Assembly (NCBI GenBank): GCA_003478355.1
Contig: QUFC01000040.1
Coordinates: 1 to 43,539 of the forward strand
Direction of reading: 5' to 3'
DNA length: 43,539 nt
Source: Lachnospiraceae bacterium AM48-27BH
Lineage (GTDB): Bacteria; Bacillota; Clostridia; Lachnospirales; Lachnospiraceae
Shown here: piece by piece, positions 1-8,155 of the stretch
Layout of the letters: the number at the start of each line of letters is the position of its first letter
How positions within the stretch are numbered: the stretch's first letter is position 1
The notes under the pieces: generated by a model
Seen by the model: the letters and a program-made list of their open reading frames with translations, nothing else
The model's database searches: none
What the model was told of the DNA's origin: nothing
Made by a program: the position numbers and the translations under genes

Positions 1-180
1 TACTGGCTACTTATGTCACTGGCACATTTCATGTGTGCAGTGGGTACTGGTAGGTTCTGTTCGTTTGAAACTGGATATCACGAAATCTGTGATACCATTC
101 AGCTGGAAAAGTATCGTTATCTTTTTCAATGCGCAAAGGAAAGCAATGATTTTGATTCATTTATGAAATTCGCAGTGTAG
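1..180 (+). CDS. C-terminal fragment of a protein running off the left edge, possibly a transposase
   Basis: An open frame enters at base 1 and stops at TAG 178-180, giving 59 residues rich in aromatic residues and cysteine (YWLLMSLAHF at the left, FDSFMKFAV at the end). The tail, a hydrophobic helix followed by a short polar segment with Cys, Tyr and Phe, reminds me of C-termini of IS-family DDE transposases, but I see no catalytic residue and cannot name the family. Its position just beyond the 3' end of the minus-strand NACHT gene would fit an insertion sequence abutting or truncating that gene. It could equally be an unrelated protein. The open frame is certain; the identity is a guess. 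Confidence 0.5.
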   Translation, partial: YWLLMSLAHFMCAVGTGRFCSFETGYHEICDTIQLEKYRYLFQCAKESNDFDSFMKFAV

Positions 181-208
181 TTTTGTGCAATTTTTCAAAT
201 TTGCTCAT

Positions 209-1915
209 TTATAGTTGTGTTAATACATGAAGTGTATTGAACTCTATCGGACATCCAGTATCCCATATCAGTCTGTTAAGCTGTTTAGGCATGTGTGGCA
301 GGGAAGCGCGGAGTGAGGTGTCCCCTTCCACAATCCAGGATTGCAAGGTATCTGTATCAATTGAAAAAGTATGATTTTGCGTCATTTTCCAAAACAAATA
401 GGGAGCCATGACTAAAATAGCATAGGCAAATTCAGAGGCTGTAATGTTTGAGTGATTTTCATTTATACAATGAGTCAATTCGGCCTGCATATAATTCCAG
501 ATCAGGTCGGATTCAGAAGAAATTGTTTCCTTCCAATAAGTAAAAGGCATGGATGGGATGAGCCATTTACTTCGGGTATTTGTTGCATACAGATATAATT
601 GAAGTAAAAAGGGTGTATTTAATAAAGCAATATCAAACTGTGTTGCATTGCGTTGTTTCTTTTCGAGAAAATGAAAAATCATATTTTTGCTCAAAGGTGT
701 CAATTCAAAAGTTATGAAGGCGTTCGGGAAATCAAAACCTGAGCGAGACGTGATAATCAGTTGAACACCCCGCTTGCCAGACCATTCTGTAATATCTTTT
801 ATAACAGCTGCATAAGCGTCATTTGATACTTCATTTAATCCGTCCAAAATAATGATAATATTGGGATGGTAAATCCAATAATGGTTTGTCAGATTTAAAA
901 TATATTTATATTCCTGTGAATAGTATGTTTTCAGATACCATTCGATATTCCGATAAAACTTTGTGTCTGCAATAATTCCGTCTAAGGCATTAAGTGGAAT
1001 AAAGATGACCGGAATATGGTTGGTATTTACCTTCTGGTCCAAGGCATAATGAAATAGAGCCGTTGTTTTCCCAATTCCGCCGATTCCCTGGATAAATAAA
1101 TGACATGGTGTTGTCGTCTGCCAATGCGTTTTCAGGAAATCTCCTAAAGATATCGGAGTATCGGGGGCTGTATTAGAAGAATTACGTATAATTCCAGAAG
1201 GATATAATTCTGGCTCAAGAGTTTCTTTCAAACTGTAATTATGTTGTGTTTCCTGTTGAACTAATTTTTGATGTAAAAAGTCGATATGTTTGTTGCCTAT
1301 ACCTTTAGTTTCTGACAACTCAACAGAAGTATCTGTGTTTGAATAATATTTGTGTAAAAAACTGATACTGTTTCGCAATAATGCTCCGAGACATAAATAA
1401 GAGAGAGCAATAGAGAAATATTTATTTTTTTGTTGTTGGTCTGTAAGGGCAGAATCAAGATTAGCCAGAACATAATCTAATAGATTGGCTAAATCTTCTT
1501 TTTCTATGGGCAACCGAGAATATCTTTTGTTAGCATTATAATTTTCATATATGTCTGCTTCTGCTTCTGGAAGTCTTTTCACATATTCTTTGACAGAAGA
1601 AATGATAGTATAATCCGAAGGAATGGTATGTTTCTCGATGCCAGATAAGACAGTGTTTTGAATCGCAAGTATAATATCGATATTTTCAGCATTACATAGT
1701 TTTTGGGCAATCTGTTTCCGGAGCTCAACACCACCTTTTTTTCCATTATAGATATTATTCCAAAACGCCACATCCGGATAGAGTTTACGATCAAGCTCGG
1801 TAATATGATCTGCGAATATATAGTCAAAAAAATCTGCTTTTTTCGTTTTGGTAGCAACATATAAAACTTCTATGATATTGCTAAGAGTAAGTATCGCATC
1901 CTCTTTTGCTGCCAT
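209..1915 (-). CDS. NACHT-domain STAND NTPase, candidate defence protein
   Basis: About 568 residues. Seen: a mostly helical N-terminal half without a recognised domain, then a P-loop GIGGIGKTT near residue 278, a Walker B-like stretch IIIILDGLNEVS with the Asp-Gly-Xaa-Xaa-Glu pattern, and a sensor-like LIITSRSG. These are hallmarks of NACHT NTPases, the STAND family that includes bacterial anti-phage sensors and animal NLRs. I chose the ATG at 1915 over the TTG at 1936 because GGGAG lies about 11 bases upstream of the ATG. The C-terminal sensor region after the NTPase is short (roughly 150 residues), and the gene stops only about 30 bases from the convergent fragment at the left edge, so it may be truncated. 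Defence is inferred from family knowledge; it could be another signalling NTPase. Confidence 0.8.
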   Translation of the reverse strand: MAAKEDAILTLSNIIEVLYVATKTKKADFFDYIFADHITELDRKLYPDVAFWNNIYNGKKGGVELRKQIAQKLCNAENIDIILAIQNTVLSGIEKHTIPSDYTIISSVKEYVKRLPEAEADIYENYNANKRYSRLPIEKEDLANLLDYVLANLDSALTDQQQKNKYFSIALSYLCLGALLRNSISFLHKYYSNTDTSVELSETKGIGNKHIDFLHQKLVQQETQHNYSLKETLEPELYPSGIIRNSSNTAPDTPISLGDFLKTHWQTTTPCHLFIQGIGGIGKTTALFHYALDQKVNTNHIPVIFIPLNALDGIIADTKFYRNIEWYLKTYYSQEYKYILNLTNHYWIYHPNIIIILDGLNEVSNDAYAAVIKDITEWSGKRGVQLIITSRSGFDFPNAFITFELTPLSKNMIFHFLEKKQRNATQFDIALLNTPFLLQLYLYATNTRSKWLIPSMPFTYWKETISSESDLIWNYMQAELTHCINENHSNITASEFAYAILVMAPYLFWKMTQNHTFSIDTDTLQSWIVEGDTSLRASLPHMPKQLNRLIWDTGCPIEFNTLHVLTQL

Positions 1916-2072
1916 ATTCTTTATAACTCCCTTCAATCATTTCTAAAAATATTTAATAAATTATTATATCATATAACTGACAAAAATGCACTACGGAAGT
2001 TTGAAAATAAATTACTAAACTGACACTATAAATACCATATGTTATGCTTATATCAAGCAAGGAGGTGGAAAC

Positions 2073-2189
2073 ATGGAAAAAGTACGTTGCCCATACTGTG
2101 GTTTTATCGCCCGCAAAGTTGGTTCTGATGATGGTGTACACTGGCGCTATATCTGTGAGCGCTGTCAGAGGATCTTTATGGTAGACTAA
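2073..2189 (+). CDS. 38-residue zinc-ribbon microprotein
   Basis: A short frame starting at ATG 2073, with a strong GGAGGTGG ribosome binding site 6-12 bases upstream. The product MEKVRCPYCGF... contains CPYC and CERC pairs about 18 residues apart, a complete treble-cleft or zinc-ribbon metal site, with almost nothing else in the protein. Role unknown; such mini-ribbons can bind nucleic acid or a partner protein. It is divergent from the NACHT gene and is the first gene upstream of the unknown gene set, separated from it by a hairpin. Confidence 0.75.
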   Translation: MEKVRCPYCGFIARKVGSDDGVHWRYICERCQRIFMVD

Positions 2190-2198
2190 TGGGTCATA

Positions 2199-2253
2199 AG
2201 TTCATATCTTCTTTCCTGAAATACTTAATATGAAGGCAAGGAAGATATGAACT
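2199..2253 (+). other. Hairpin between the zinc-ribbon gene and the unknown operon
   Basis: A 13-bp perfect stem (AGTTCATATCTTC at 2199-2211 paired with 2241-2253) closes a loop of about 29 bases. No T-tract follows, so it is a poor intrinsic terminator. It may be an operator, an RNA processing site or an attenuator. Confidence 0.55.
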
Positions 2254-2293
2254 ATTAAAGCAGATTCACAAAAAACAAGGAGATGATAAAGAA

Positions 2294-2629
2294 GTGAACC
2301 TGAGTATAGAAGATTCCCTGGGCCTTGAAACCGGTGTACTAATCCAGAATGTAAAGGCATCGTCAGATGAAGATAACAATATGAAAATCTTTGGACAGAT
2401 GCGGAAGAGAGAAGGAAAATATGTAAATTTGTTTTTGGAGCCAGAAATTGTGTGTGACCTTGTGGATACAGCTGGAGCGATTTTATATAGTACGGTCAGC
2501 AGGCATTCTGGATGCTTTTGGGCCAGTGCTTATACGACATTTGAGATTACAATCCCGAAAAGGAAGATATTGGATGAAGTTTTTCAAATTCGGTTACGGC
2601 TCATTTTTAAAAAAGAAAGAGGTGCATAG
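2294..2629 (+). CDS. Unknown 111-residue protein, first gene of the VirD4-like gene set
   Basis: Starts at GTG 2294, with AAGGAG about 11 bases upstream; the ATG lying between them is in another frame and stops after four codons. The product has no signal peptide or membrane span. Predicted character is beta-rich (alternating hydrophobic stretches such as YVNLFLEPEIV and FEITIPKRKIL), ending in a basic tail. I do not recognise a family. It ends three bases before the next gene, so the two are probably translationally coupled. Confidence 0.65.
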   Translation: MNLSIEDSLGLETGVLIQNVKASSDEDNNMKIFGQMRKREGKYVNLFLEPEIVCDLVDTAGAILYSTVSRHSGCFWASAYTTFEITIPKRKILDEVFQIRLRLIFKKERGA

Positions 2630-2632
2630 CTT

Positions 2633-3253
2633 ATGAAAATACGCGGTATAACAGGTTTTCCACCGTTGTTTGTCTCAAAAATTCAGGGTCATCTGGATGC
2701 CGGAAACGAAATGGTGGTTATATCCGACAAAGACTGCGATTCGTCTTGGATTCGAAAGAAACTGGCAGCAGGACAGGTGGCAATCGACAAATGTTTTCTT
2801 GAACTTGAGAAAAATACCGCAAAGTTGTTTGAAGAGAGCCGTGTTCTCTGTATGCAGTATTATGATAATGAAAGCAAATTAAAAGATTCAGATCCTCCGA
2901 TTTCTGGAAAGGCCATCGAAACGAGACGAAGAAATATAGCAGATCTCGAAAACAGAAAGCCTGCTTTAATAAAAAGGAATGAAGAAATCAGGCTTCGGCT
3001 GGCTGCCATTGAAGAACAGTTAGTAGATGAAGTTGTAAAGACTTCCAAAATCAAAGAGCAAGTGTTTTCTCTGATTGATCGAAGAATTCATGCCTATCTG
3101 CGCGGAGCATCAAAAGTTGCGAAAAGGATTCCTGTTTTTCAGGCTGAGACAAAGGTGTGCAGGAAATGGGAAGAAGAATATTTCGCTGCTCATGAAGAAA
3201 ATAATCAGCTTCGAGAAAAAATTTTGTCAATACAAAGGGAGGAAAGTATATGA
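2633..3253 (+). CDS. Coiled-coil protein, unknown function
   Basis: 206 residues. The N-terminal ~35 residues look globular (ITGFPPLFV...); residues about 45-205 are highly charged with heptad-like spacing (Glu, Lys, Arg, Leu), consistent with long helical hairpins or coiled coils. No signal peptide or membrane span. It starts three bases after the preceding gene, and its last codons overlap the next start by four bases (ATGA type). In a set with a membrane protein and an ATPase it could be a structural tether, but that is inference only. Confidence 0.65.
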   Translation: MKIRGITGFPPLFVSKIQGHLDAGNEMVVISDKDCDSSWIRKKLAAGQVAIDKCFLELEKNTAKLFEESRVLCMQYYDNESKLKDSDPPISGKAIETRRRNIADLENRKPALIKRNEEIRLRLAAIEEQLVDEVVKTSKIKEQVFSLIDRRIHAYLRGASKVAKRIPVFQAETKVCRKWEEEYFAAHEENNQLREKILSIQREESI

Positions 3254-3669
3254 GCTGGAAAAGTCCATTTCGGAAAAAGAAAAAAGAAACTTTCGTAAAG
3301 ATCCAGCATTACGCGCCTGAGATTACGATTACTCCAGTTGACTATATGCTGCCGGATTTTGAAAGTGAGTACAAGAAAGCAGTGGGAGAAATGGCAAGGT
3401 TTCTTTCAAAAACAGAGCCTGATATATATTGTGACTCCTGGTATGATACGAGGGCAGATGTGATGGAGCAGACTATGACAGCAGAACTATTGAGTCAACA
3501 AAAGAACCATCTGGAAGTCATACGTAACATTGTGTGTAAACACGATGCAGAGCTTGTGTCTTTGAATGAAACAATTGAAAAGAAACAGGAAATGTTAAAA
3601 TGCCATCGGGATGAATTGGATTCACTTATAAAACTCTATAGTGATAAGAATGGAGGTTTCGTTTTATGA
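3250..3669 (+). CDS. Small coiled-coil protein with basic N-terminus
   Basis: 139 residues, starting at ATG 3250 after GGGAGGAAAG. The N-terminus is strongly basic (SPFRKKKKE). The middle contains the aromatic, acidic stretch YCDSWYDTRAD, and the C-terminal half (about 75-130) is a charged helix with coiled-coil spacing. It overlaps both neighbours by four bases (start in the previous gene, end in the next), so it belongs to one cotranscribed unit. Family not recognised. Its length and charge pattern would suit a partner of the preceding coiled-coil protein. Confidence 0.65.
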   Translation: MSWKSPFRKKKKETFVKIQHYAPEITITPVDYMLPDFESEYKKAVGEMARFLSKTEPDIYCDSWYDTRADVMEQTMTAELLSQQKNHLEVIRNIVCKHDAELVSLNETIEKKQEMLKCHRDELDSLIKLYSDKNGGFVL

Positions 3670-4472
3670 ATAAAAAAATATATGATATGGAAGCCATTGA
3701 AAAGTCTGCATGTAATTCCGCAAAACCAATCTGGATGCGTGAGAGCGTTATTTTGGGCCTTACAGGAGGATTAACACTCCTTGATGGAGTCACACTCTAC
3801 ACAGTTTTTGACAATCTGATGTATGAAGATCCATTTATGTGTTTGGTTGTAACCCTTGGCACTGCCTTGGCGCTTAATTTTACGCCCCTTATTGGCGGCC
3901 GACTTGTACATGAGTACCGCTATGGTTTCAAAGGCGTGAAAAAATGGCTACTGTTTTCGATTGCTTTTACCTTTCTCTTACTGTTTGCGGCGACATTCTG
4001 GCTGCGTTGGACAACACGGGAACTGATGTTTGAAGCTGGCGGAGGAATCACCAGTGTTGGAAGTGCGATTGGTGTGTCCGCAGAAACAGACAGCAGTAGT
4101 TTCAAGGCTATTTCATTGACCGTTTTGTTAGGCATTATGCCCGGGATCACCTCCATGATCAATCTGGCTCTTGGCTATCTGAGCGGAGACCCGGTCTATC
4201 TGAAAATCAGCTATCTTAAACAGGAGCAGATCCGCCTTCAGTCAGAAATTAATAACCATATGGCTGCAAAGAATGAACTGGAACGAGATTGGTTAACGCT
4301 TCTGCAAGATACAGATAAAGAGCATTTAAATGCTGCGTTGATGGAAGTGCATAGCTTCCGGGACAGGATTTGTCATACGGCAAGGTATCTTCTGGCCGAA
4401 AAAATAGCAAACCCTGAAGCCATCACAGAGCTTTTGGGAAGCATTGCGACAGATACAGAAAATGTAAAATGA
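3666..4472 (+). CDS. Four-span membrane protein with cytoplasmic coiled coil
   Basis: 268 residues. Hydrophobic segments at about 28-48, 56-77, 93-112 and 149-172 indicate four membrane spans, and the Ser/Gly-rich loop 120-148 lies between spans 3 and 4. Residues 180-268 are charged and helical (LKQEQIRLQSEINNH...), probably a cytoplasmic coiled coil. GGAGG lies 8 bases before the ATG, which overlaps the previous stop. It is the only multi-span protein in the middle of the set and so the obvious membrane platform for its soluble neighbours, by inference. Family not recognised. Confidence 0.7.
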   Translation: MNKKIYDMEAIEKSACNSAKPIWMRESVILGLTGGLTLLDGVTLYTVFDNLMYEDPFMCLVVTLGTALALNFTPLIGGRLVHEYRYGFKGVKKWLLFSIAFTFLLLFAATFWLRWTTRELMFEAGGGITSVGSAIGVSAETDSSSFKAISLTVLLGIMPGITSMINLALGYLSGDPVYLKISYLKQEQIRLQSEINNHMAAKNELERDWLTLLQDTDKEHLNAALMEVHSFRDRICHTARYLLAEKIANPEAITELLGSIATDTENVK

Positions 4473-4485
4473 GAGAAAGGACAGA

Positions 4486-5685
4486 ATGGTTGTCATGAAA
4501 AAAATGATGATAGGTTTTCTTTTAGTGCTCATGGCATTATTATCTGGGTGTCAGATGTCAGAAGTTTATGATACATCTGTAAATCTTTGTATCATCGTTG
4601 CAAACCGAAAAAATCAGCCGGATTTCAGTGATTCAGAAACTTTAAATACGTCTCTGAAAAATGTGATTGATTCATATGGTAAGGTCCAAATCATCGTTCC
4701 AGATGGAGCTCCTTATATTCAGGGAACGTATTCTATTGAAGAGCCTGCAAAACGAATGTCCTCAAGAAAAGCTGCAGACTGGAGGGATATACAGATAAGC
4801 AGTATGTATAATATTCTGACTACGACCAGAGCTCAGACTCCAGAAGTTGATTTATTATCGGCTATTTCATTGGCAGGCCGATGGCTCGATGATAGAGAAG
4901 GCGAAAAGCAATTGCTCATTGTTGATAACGGGTTATCCACAGTTGGACTGCTTGATTTTACCAAAAATCTGATAAGAGTGGATGCCAATACAATCGTAGA
5001 ATATCTGGAAGAAAAAGAAGCAATTCCTTCCCTGAGTGGAATCGACGTTACATGGGTTGGATTGGGAGATACAGCAGATTCCCAGCAGTCATTAACGCCT
5101 GTTAACAGGAAGAACCTGGAATGTATATGGAACAGTATTTGCATAGCAGGAGGGGCTGATTCAGTTACTTTTCGAGGAGATGCCCCATCTACAGGCAACA
5201 ATTCCGAAAGCCTTCCGGAGGTAACGCCAATAGATATTATTGCAGAAGAACCCATGGAAGTGCCGGCAAAACAATCTCGGACCTGGTGGTTGGGGGAAGA
5301 GAAATGTCAATTTCTTCCAGACTCCGCGGAATTTGTAGATATCGATGCTACAAAATCGCTTCTTCAACCTATTGTCGAGGCAGTTGCAAATGAGGATTTA
5401 ATCCTGGGATTCTGTGGAACGACGGCCAGAGCCCCGGGGGCTACAGAGCAAGGTTGCCAGGAACTAAGTCTTCAGAGAGCTTTAGCAGTAGAAAAACTTA
5501 TGCTTGAAATGGGGATGGACATGCGGCGTATTGGTGTCACATTGGGACGGGGATATAATCATCCGTATTACATTAATGATAGGAATGAAGATGGTACATT
5601 GAATGAACAAATAGCATCTGCTAATCGTTCTGTTATTATTTTTTCTCTCGATTCAGAAGTGGCTGAGAAACTCTTGAAAGAATAA
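4486..5685 (+). CDS. Lipoprotein with OmpA-like peptidoglycan-binding C-terminus
   Basis: 399 residues. A lipoprotein signal (two Lys, hydrophobic helix, lipobox LLSGC at about 18-22) predicts a lipid anchor on the outer face of the membrane. Residues 30-220 have the alternating strand/helix look of a von Willebrand A-type Rossmann fold (NLCIIVANRK, QLLIVDNGLS, VTWVGLGDT), but the MIDAS motif is not clear. The C-terminal ~120 residues match the OmpA/MotB pattern: LSLQRALAVEKLMLEMGMD, then RIGVTLGRGYNHP and finally NRSVIIF. OmpA-like domains bind peptidoglycan, so this protein could anchor a complex to the wall. It follows the membrane protein by 13 bases. Confidence 0.75.
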   Translation: MVVMKKMMIGFLLVLMALLSGCQMSEVYDTSVNLCIIVANRKNQPDFSDSETLNTSLKNVIDSYGKVQIIVPDGAPYIQGTYSIEEPAKRMSSRKAADWRDIQISSMYNILTTTRAQTPEVDLLSAISLAGRWLDDREGEKQLLIVDNGLSTVGLLDFTKNLIRVDANTIVEYLEEKEAIPSLSGIDVTWVGLGDTADSQQSLTPVNRKNLECIWNSICIAGGADSVTFRGDAPSTGNNSESLPEVTPIDIIAEEPMEVPAKQSRTWWLGEEKCQFLPDSAEFVDIDATKSLLQPIVEAVANEDLILGFCGTTARAPGATEQGCQELSLQRALAVEKLMLEMGMDMRRIGVTLGRGYNHPYYINDRNEDGTLNEQIASANRSVIIFSLDSEVAEKLLKE

Positions 5686-5801
5686 TATATCCAGAAAAGA
5701 CAGATTCAAACAACAATAGATAATAAAAAGGAGGAACCCATGTGCGAAAAGGGAATTAATATACAACCTTTCGAAGACTGATTGGGTCTGCTGCAAAAAG
5801 A

Positions 5802-6518
5802 GTGTGTGAATTTACACTTCAAATTTGCGAACTAAAAAAACGACAGCCGGACTTACCTCTTCCACACTTTGTGCTTTCCATGCCTCCAGGAGAAGGCTTT
5901 AGTACTATAGCAGAAGCGGTTGCGGACACATTGTTCCAATCTAATGTGGTAAAAACACCACACAGTCTGAGTCGATTCTTGGATTATGAAGTGTCGGAGG
6001 AGGATGCAGATTTAAGAGGTCTGAATGAGATGCTTTATGAAGCAGCTTCCATCACCAATGCCTATGATGGGATAATATCCTGTGATCTGAAAATCTCGAT
6101 CCGGCAGTTCAAACCAGAGCATTTGATTCATATTTTAAAAGAGTCAGAGGCTTTGTGGATTTTACGCATTTCGCCTGCAGAGTTTCCGAGTTTCGTTCGA
6201 TATCTCCGTGGAAGCGGACGTGAGTTTCAAGTCCTTCGTCTTCCACCGCTTACAGAAAAAGAAATGGCTGCAATCGCTTGGAAAAATTACTGTGGGACTG
6301 AGAAGCCCCCTATCTCTATTGAAAATTTAGAAATGCTGGTATCTAGCATAAAGAGAAATGAAGGGAGTTCTTTGCAGTGCATAAATATGGTTCTGAATGA
6401 TCTGATTATTCAAAATGGTGGAAAGACTATTGAAGAAGCAGATGTTCATAGGTACATAGAGAATATTGCAGACCTTCACAAAGAGATAACAAAAAATACA
6501 ATTGGTTTTGTTGGATGA
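5802..6518 (+). CDS. Degenerate AAA-like protein, N-terminus probably frame-disrupted
   Basis: 238 residues from GTG 5802. Near the start, MPPGEGFST sits where an AAA P-loop would be, but it lacks the GKT/GKS lysine. Further on come ALWILRI (sensor-like) and a small helical C-terminal domain, so this may be a non-catalytic AAA-like subunit. The GTG has no convincing ribosome binding site. The upstream ATG at 5740 has an excellent one (AAGGAGG) but reads only MCEKGINIQPFED before TGA; joining it in the -1 frame at 5776-5781 gives ...FEDLIGSAAKRVCEF..., a natural-looking 259-residue protein. One missing C at 5778 would explain this. The gene overlaps the VirD4-like gene region. Confidence 0.6.
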   Translation: MCEFTLQICELKKRQPDLPLPHFVLSMPPGEGFSTIAEAVADTLFQSNVVKTPHSLSRFLDYEVSEEDADLRGLNEMLYEAASITNAYDGIISCDLKISIRQFKPEHLIHILKESEALWILRISPAEFPSFVRYLRGSGREFQVLRLPPLTEKEMAAIAWKNYCGTEKPPISIENLEMLVSSIKRNEGSSLQCINMVLNDLIIQNGGKTIEEADVHRYIENIADLHKEITKNTIGFVG

Positions 6519-6535
6519 GAAGCAGGAGGATGCAT

Positions 6536-7990
6536 ATGATAAAAGCATTTCTGGAAGATGATGAAATAATTTCGCTGGGCTGTAGAAAAGATGGAGAGGA
6601 ACCAACAGAAAAAGGAGGAATCGATATCTTAAGCGATGGAAAAAACAGGATCATCGCGACAGGAGAGGAGAATGTGATGGTGGTTGGTCCTACGGGTTCA
6701 GGAAAGACGCGTTCATTTTCCGTGCCTCTTTTGAATACATTAATCGACAGTGGGGAGAGCTTTGTTTCTGTCGATGCAAAGAACACATCATTTGAGTCTA
6801 CATCCGCCCATGCCAAAAGCGCTGGCTTTAAAACGTATGTCTTAAATCTGCGTGAACCAAGTCGTTCGGATAAGTGGGGGCTCCTGGAACCTTACTACAT
6901 GCGTTACTTCTCTGGAAGTCCATTAGAAAAAGATAATGTCGTTCGTGAACTGGATATGATAGCTGAGTGTATCTTTCATCCTGATGGGCAGAAAGAAGAT
7001 TTCTGGAATTACTCGGCACAGTCTCTTTTTACAGGTGCCACATTGGCTATGTTTCAGCTTATAGATGAGCCGGAACAGGCTACGCTATCCAACCTCATGC
7101 AGGTGATTAATGATGCAGAACGTCGTGTAGGTGCATATTCATGTCTAAGAGGCGTTTCTGATGAAATGTTGACGGACGAAGTAGCAAAGAACTACCTGAC
7201 AACTTATATTTATGCCGCAAGTGAAACGCGGGGTGGGATACTTCCTACGCTAAAAACTAAAACAAAAATGTTTAATAGCATATCCGTACAGTCTGTACTC
7301 TGCGGAGCATCCACTTTTGATATAAACAAACTGGAGGATACTGGAAAAACAGCGATTTATATCATTCTTCCAGAAGAAACGCTGTCGCTTCATCCGATAG
7401 GAAGTTTGATGATTAAAATGTTGTATCAGCGTTTTGTTTCCATAGCGGAAAGAAATAACGGCTGCCTGAAAAATCGGTTGAACTTTGTTATGGAAGAGTT
7501 TGGAAATCTTTATGTTCCAGATATCGATGTGATGCTTTCCGCCTGCAGGTCGAGAAATATCCGTATGTATCTCTTTTTGCAGACACTAGAGCAGCTTAGT
7601 TTTCGTTATTCCCGGGAACAGGCAGTCACCATTAAAGAAAACTGTTGTATTCAGATGTATTTTCAGAGCAACAACCTAAGTACATTAGTAGAATTGTCAA
7701 ATCTTTCCGGAACTCGTACGGACGGAAGACCGGTGCTGTCCCTCCATACGCTGCGCACACTTCCGAAACATTATGTTCTGGTGAAGATTCGTGGTCAACA
7801 ATACGTTCGCTATTTTCCGGACCTGGAAGACTACCATTTCAAAAATTACGGGGTGGCATCCTACCCTCAGAACGAGCTAAATGAATCGTTGCCCAAGTTT
7901 CATATTTATGATGTATACACAGAATTCAAGAAAAAACAAATGCAGGAAGCGATGCAGAAGACTCCGAATCCTTTATTCAATGTTATTTAG
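6536..7990 (+). CDS. VirD4/TraG-like coupling-protein ATPase
   Basis: 484 residues from ATG 6536, chosen because AGGAGG lies exactly 6 bases upstream; in-frame ATGs at 6515 and 6530 are less well placed. P-loop GPTGSGKT at residues 51-58, a Walker B equivalent NFVMEEFGNL (usual form DEFxNL), and the YLFLQTLEQL / QMYFQSNN / LSGTRT stretch typical of the VirD4/TraG C-terminal half. Family members are hexameric motors that feed DNA or protein into type IV secretion channels. No N-terminal membrane span is visible, so it may dock on the adjacent membrane protein. No relaxase lies in this set, so conjugation is not demonstrated. The first acidic Walker B residue is Glu rather than Asp. The gene ends at TAG, followed in frame by 42 more codons. 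Confidence 0.8.
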   Translation: MIKAFLEDDEIISLGCRKDGEEPTEKGGIDILSDGKNRIIATGEENVMVVGPTGSGKTRSFSVPLLNTLIDSGESFVSVDAKNTSFESTSAHAKSAGFKTYVLNLREPSRSDKWGLLEPYYMRYFSGSPLEKDNVVRELDMIAECIFHPDGQKEDFWNYSAQSLFTGATLAMFQLIDEPEQATLSNLMQVINDAERRVGAYSCLRGVSDEMLTDEVAKNYLTTYIYAASETRGGILPTLKTKTKMFNSISVQSVLCGASTFDINKLEDTGKTAIYIILPEETLSLHPIGSLMIKMLYQRFVSIAERNNGCLKNRLNFVMEEFGNLYVPDIDVMLSACRSRNIRMYLFLQTLEQLSFRYSREQAVTIKENCCIQMYFQSNNLSTLVELSNLSGTRTDGRPVLSLHTLRTLPKHYVLVKIRGQQYVRYFPDLEDYHFKNYGVASYPQNELNESLPKFHIYDVYTEFKKKQMQEAMQKTPNPLFNVI

Positions 7991-8119
7991 GATCCTCCCA
8001 GTGCCTTTACTCCAGAAGAGATTGAAAAAATGGTAGCTGATATAGACTCTCGTATAGCAGAGATTAAGAAGGAAGAAGAGGAAGCGGAAGAAATGGAAGA
8101 AACAGATGATGAATCGTAA
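7991..8119 (+). pseudogene. In-frame acidic tail beyond the TAG of the VirD4-like gene
   Basis: Directly after TAG 7988-7990 the same frame stays open for 42 sense codons up to TAA 8117-8119. It reads DPPSAFTPEEIEKMVADIDS... and ends in a Glu-rich segment. The composition is protein-like (helix with an acidic tail), and there is no start codon or ribosome binding site suggesting a separate gene. Most likely this was the C-terminus of the VirD4-like protein (about 527 residues), cut off by a nonsense mutation or base-call error. Readthrough of TAG is possible but unsupported. Confidence 0.6.
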
Positions 8120-8155
8120 GCATAGTTAATGATAGATACAAAGGAGGTCGGTGCA

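Noticed and set aside
6515..8119. Conjugative element in the first 10 kb
   Set aside because: Only the VirD4-like protein suggests it. No relaxase, VirB4-like ATPase, integrase or oriT-like region accompanies it.
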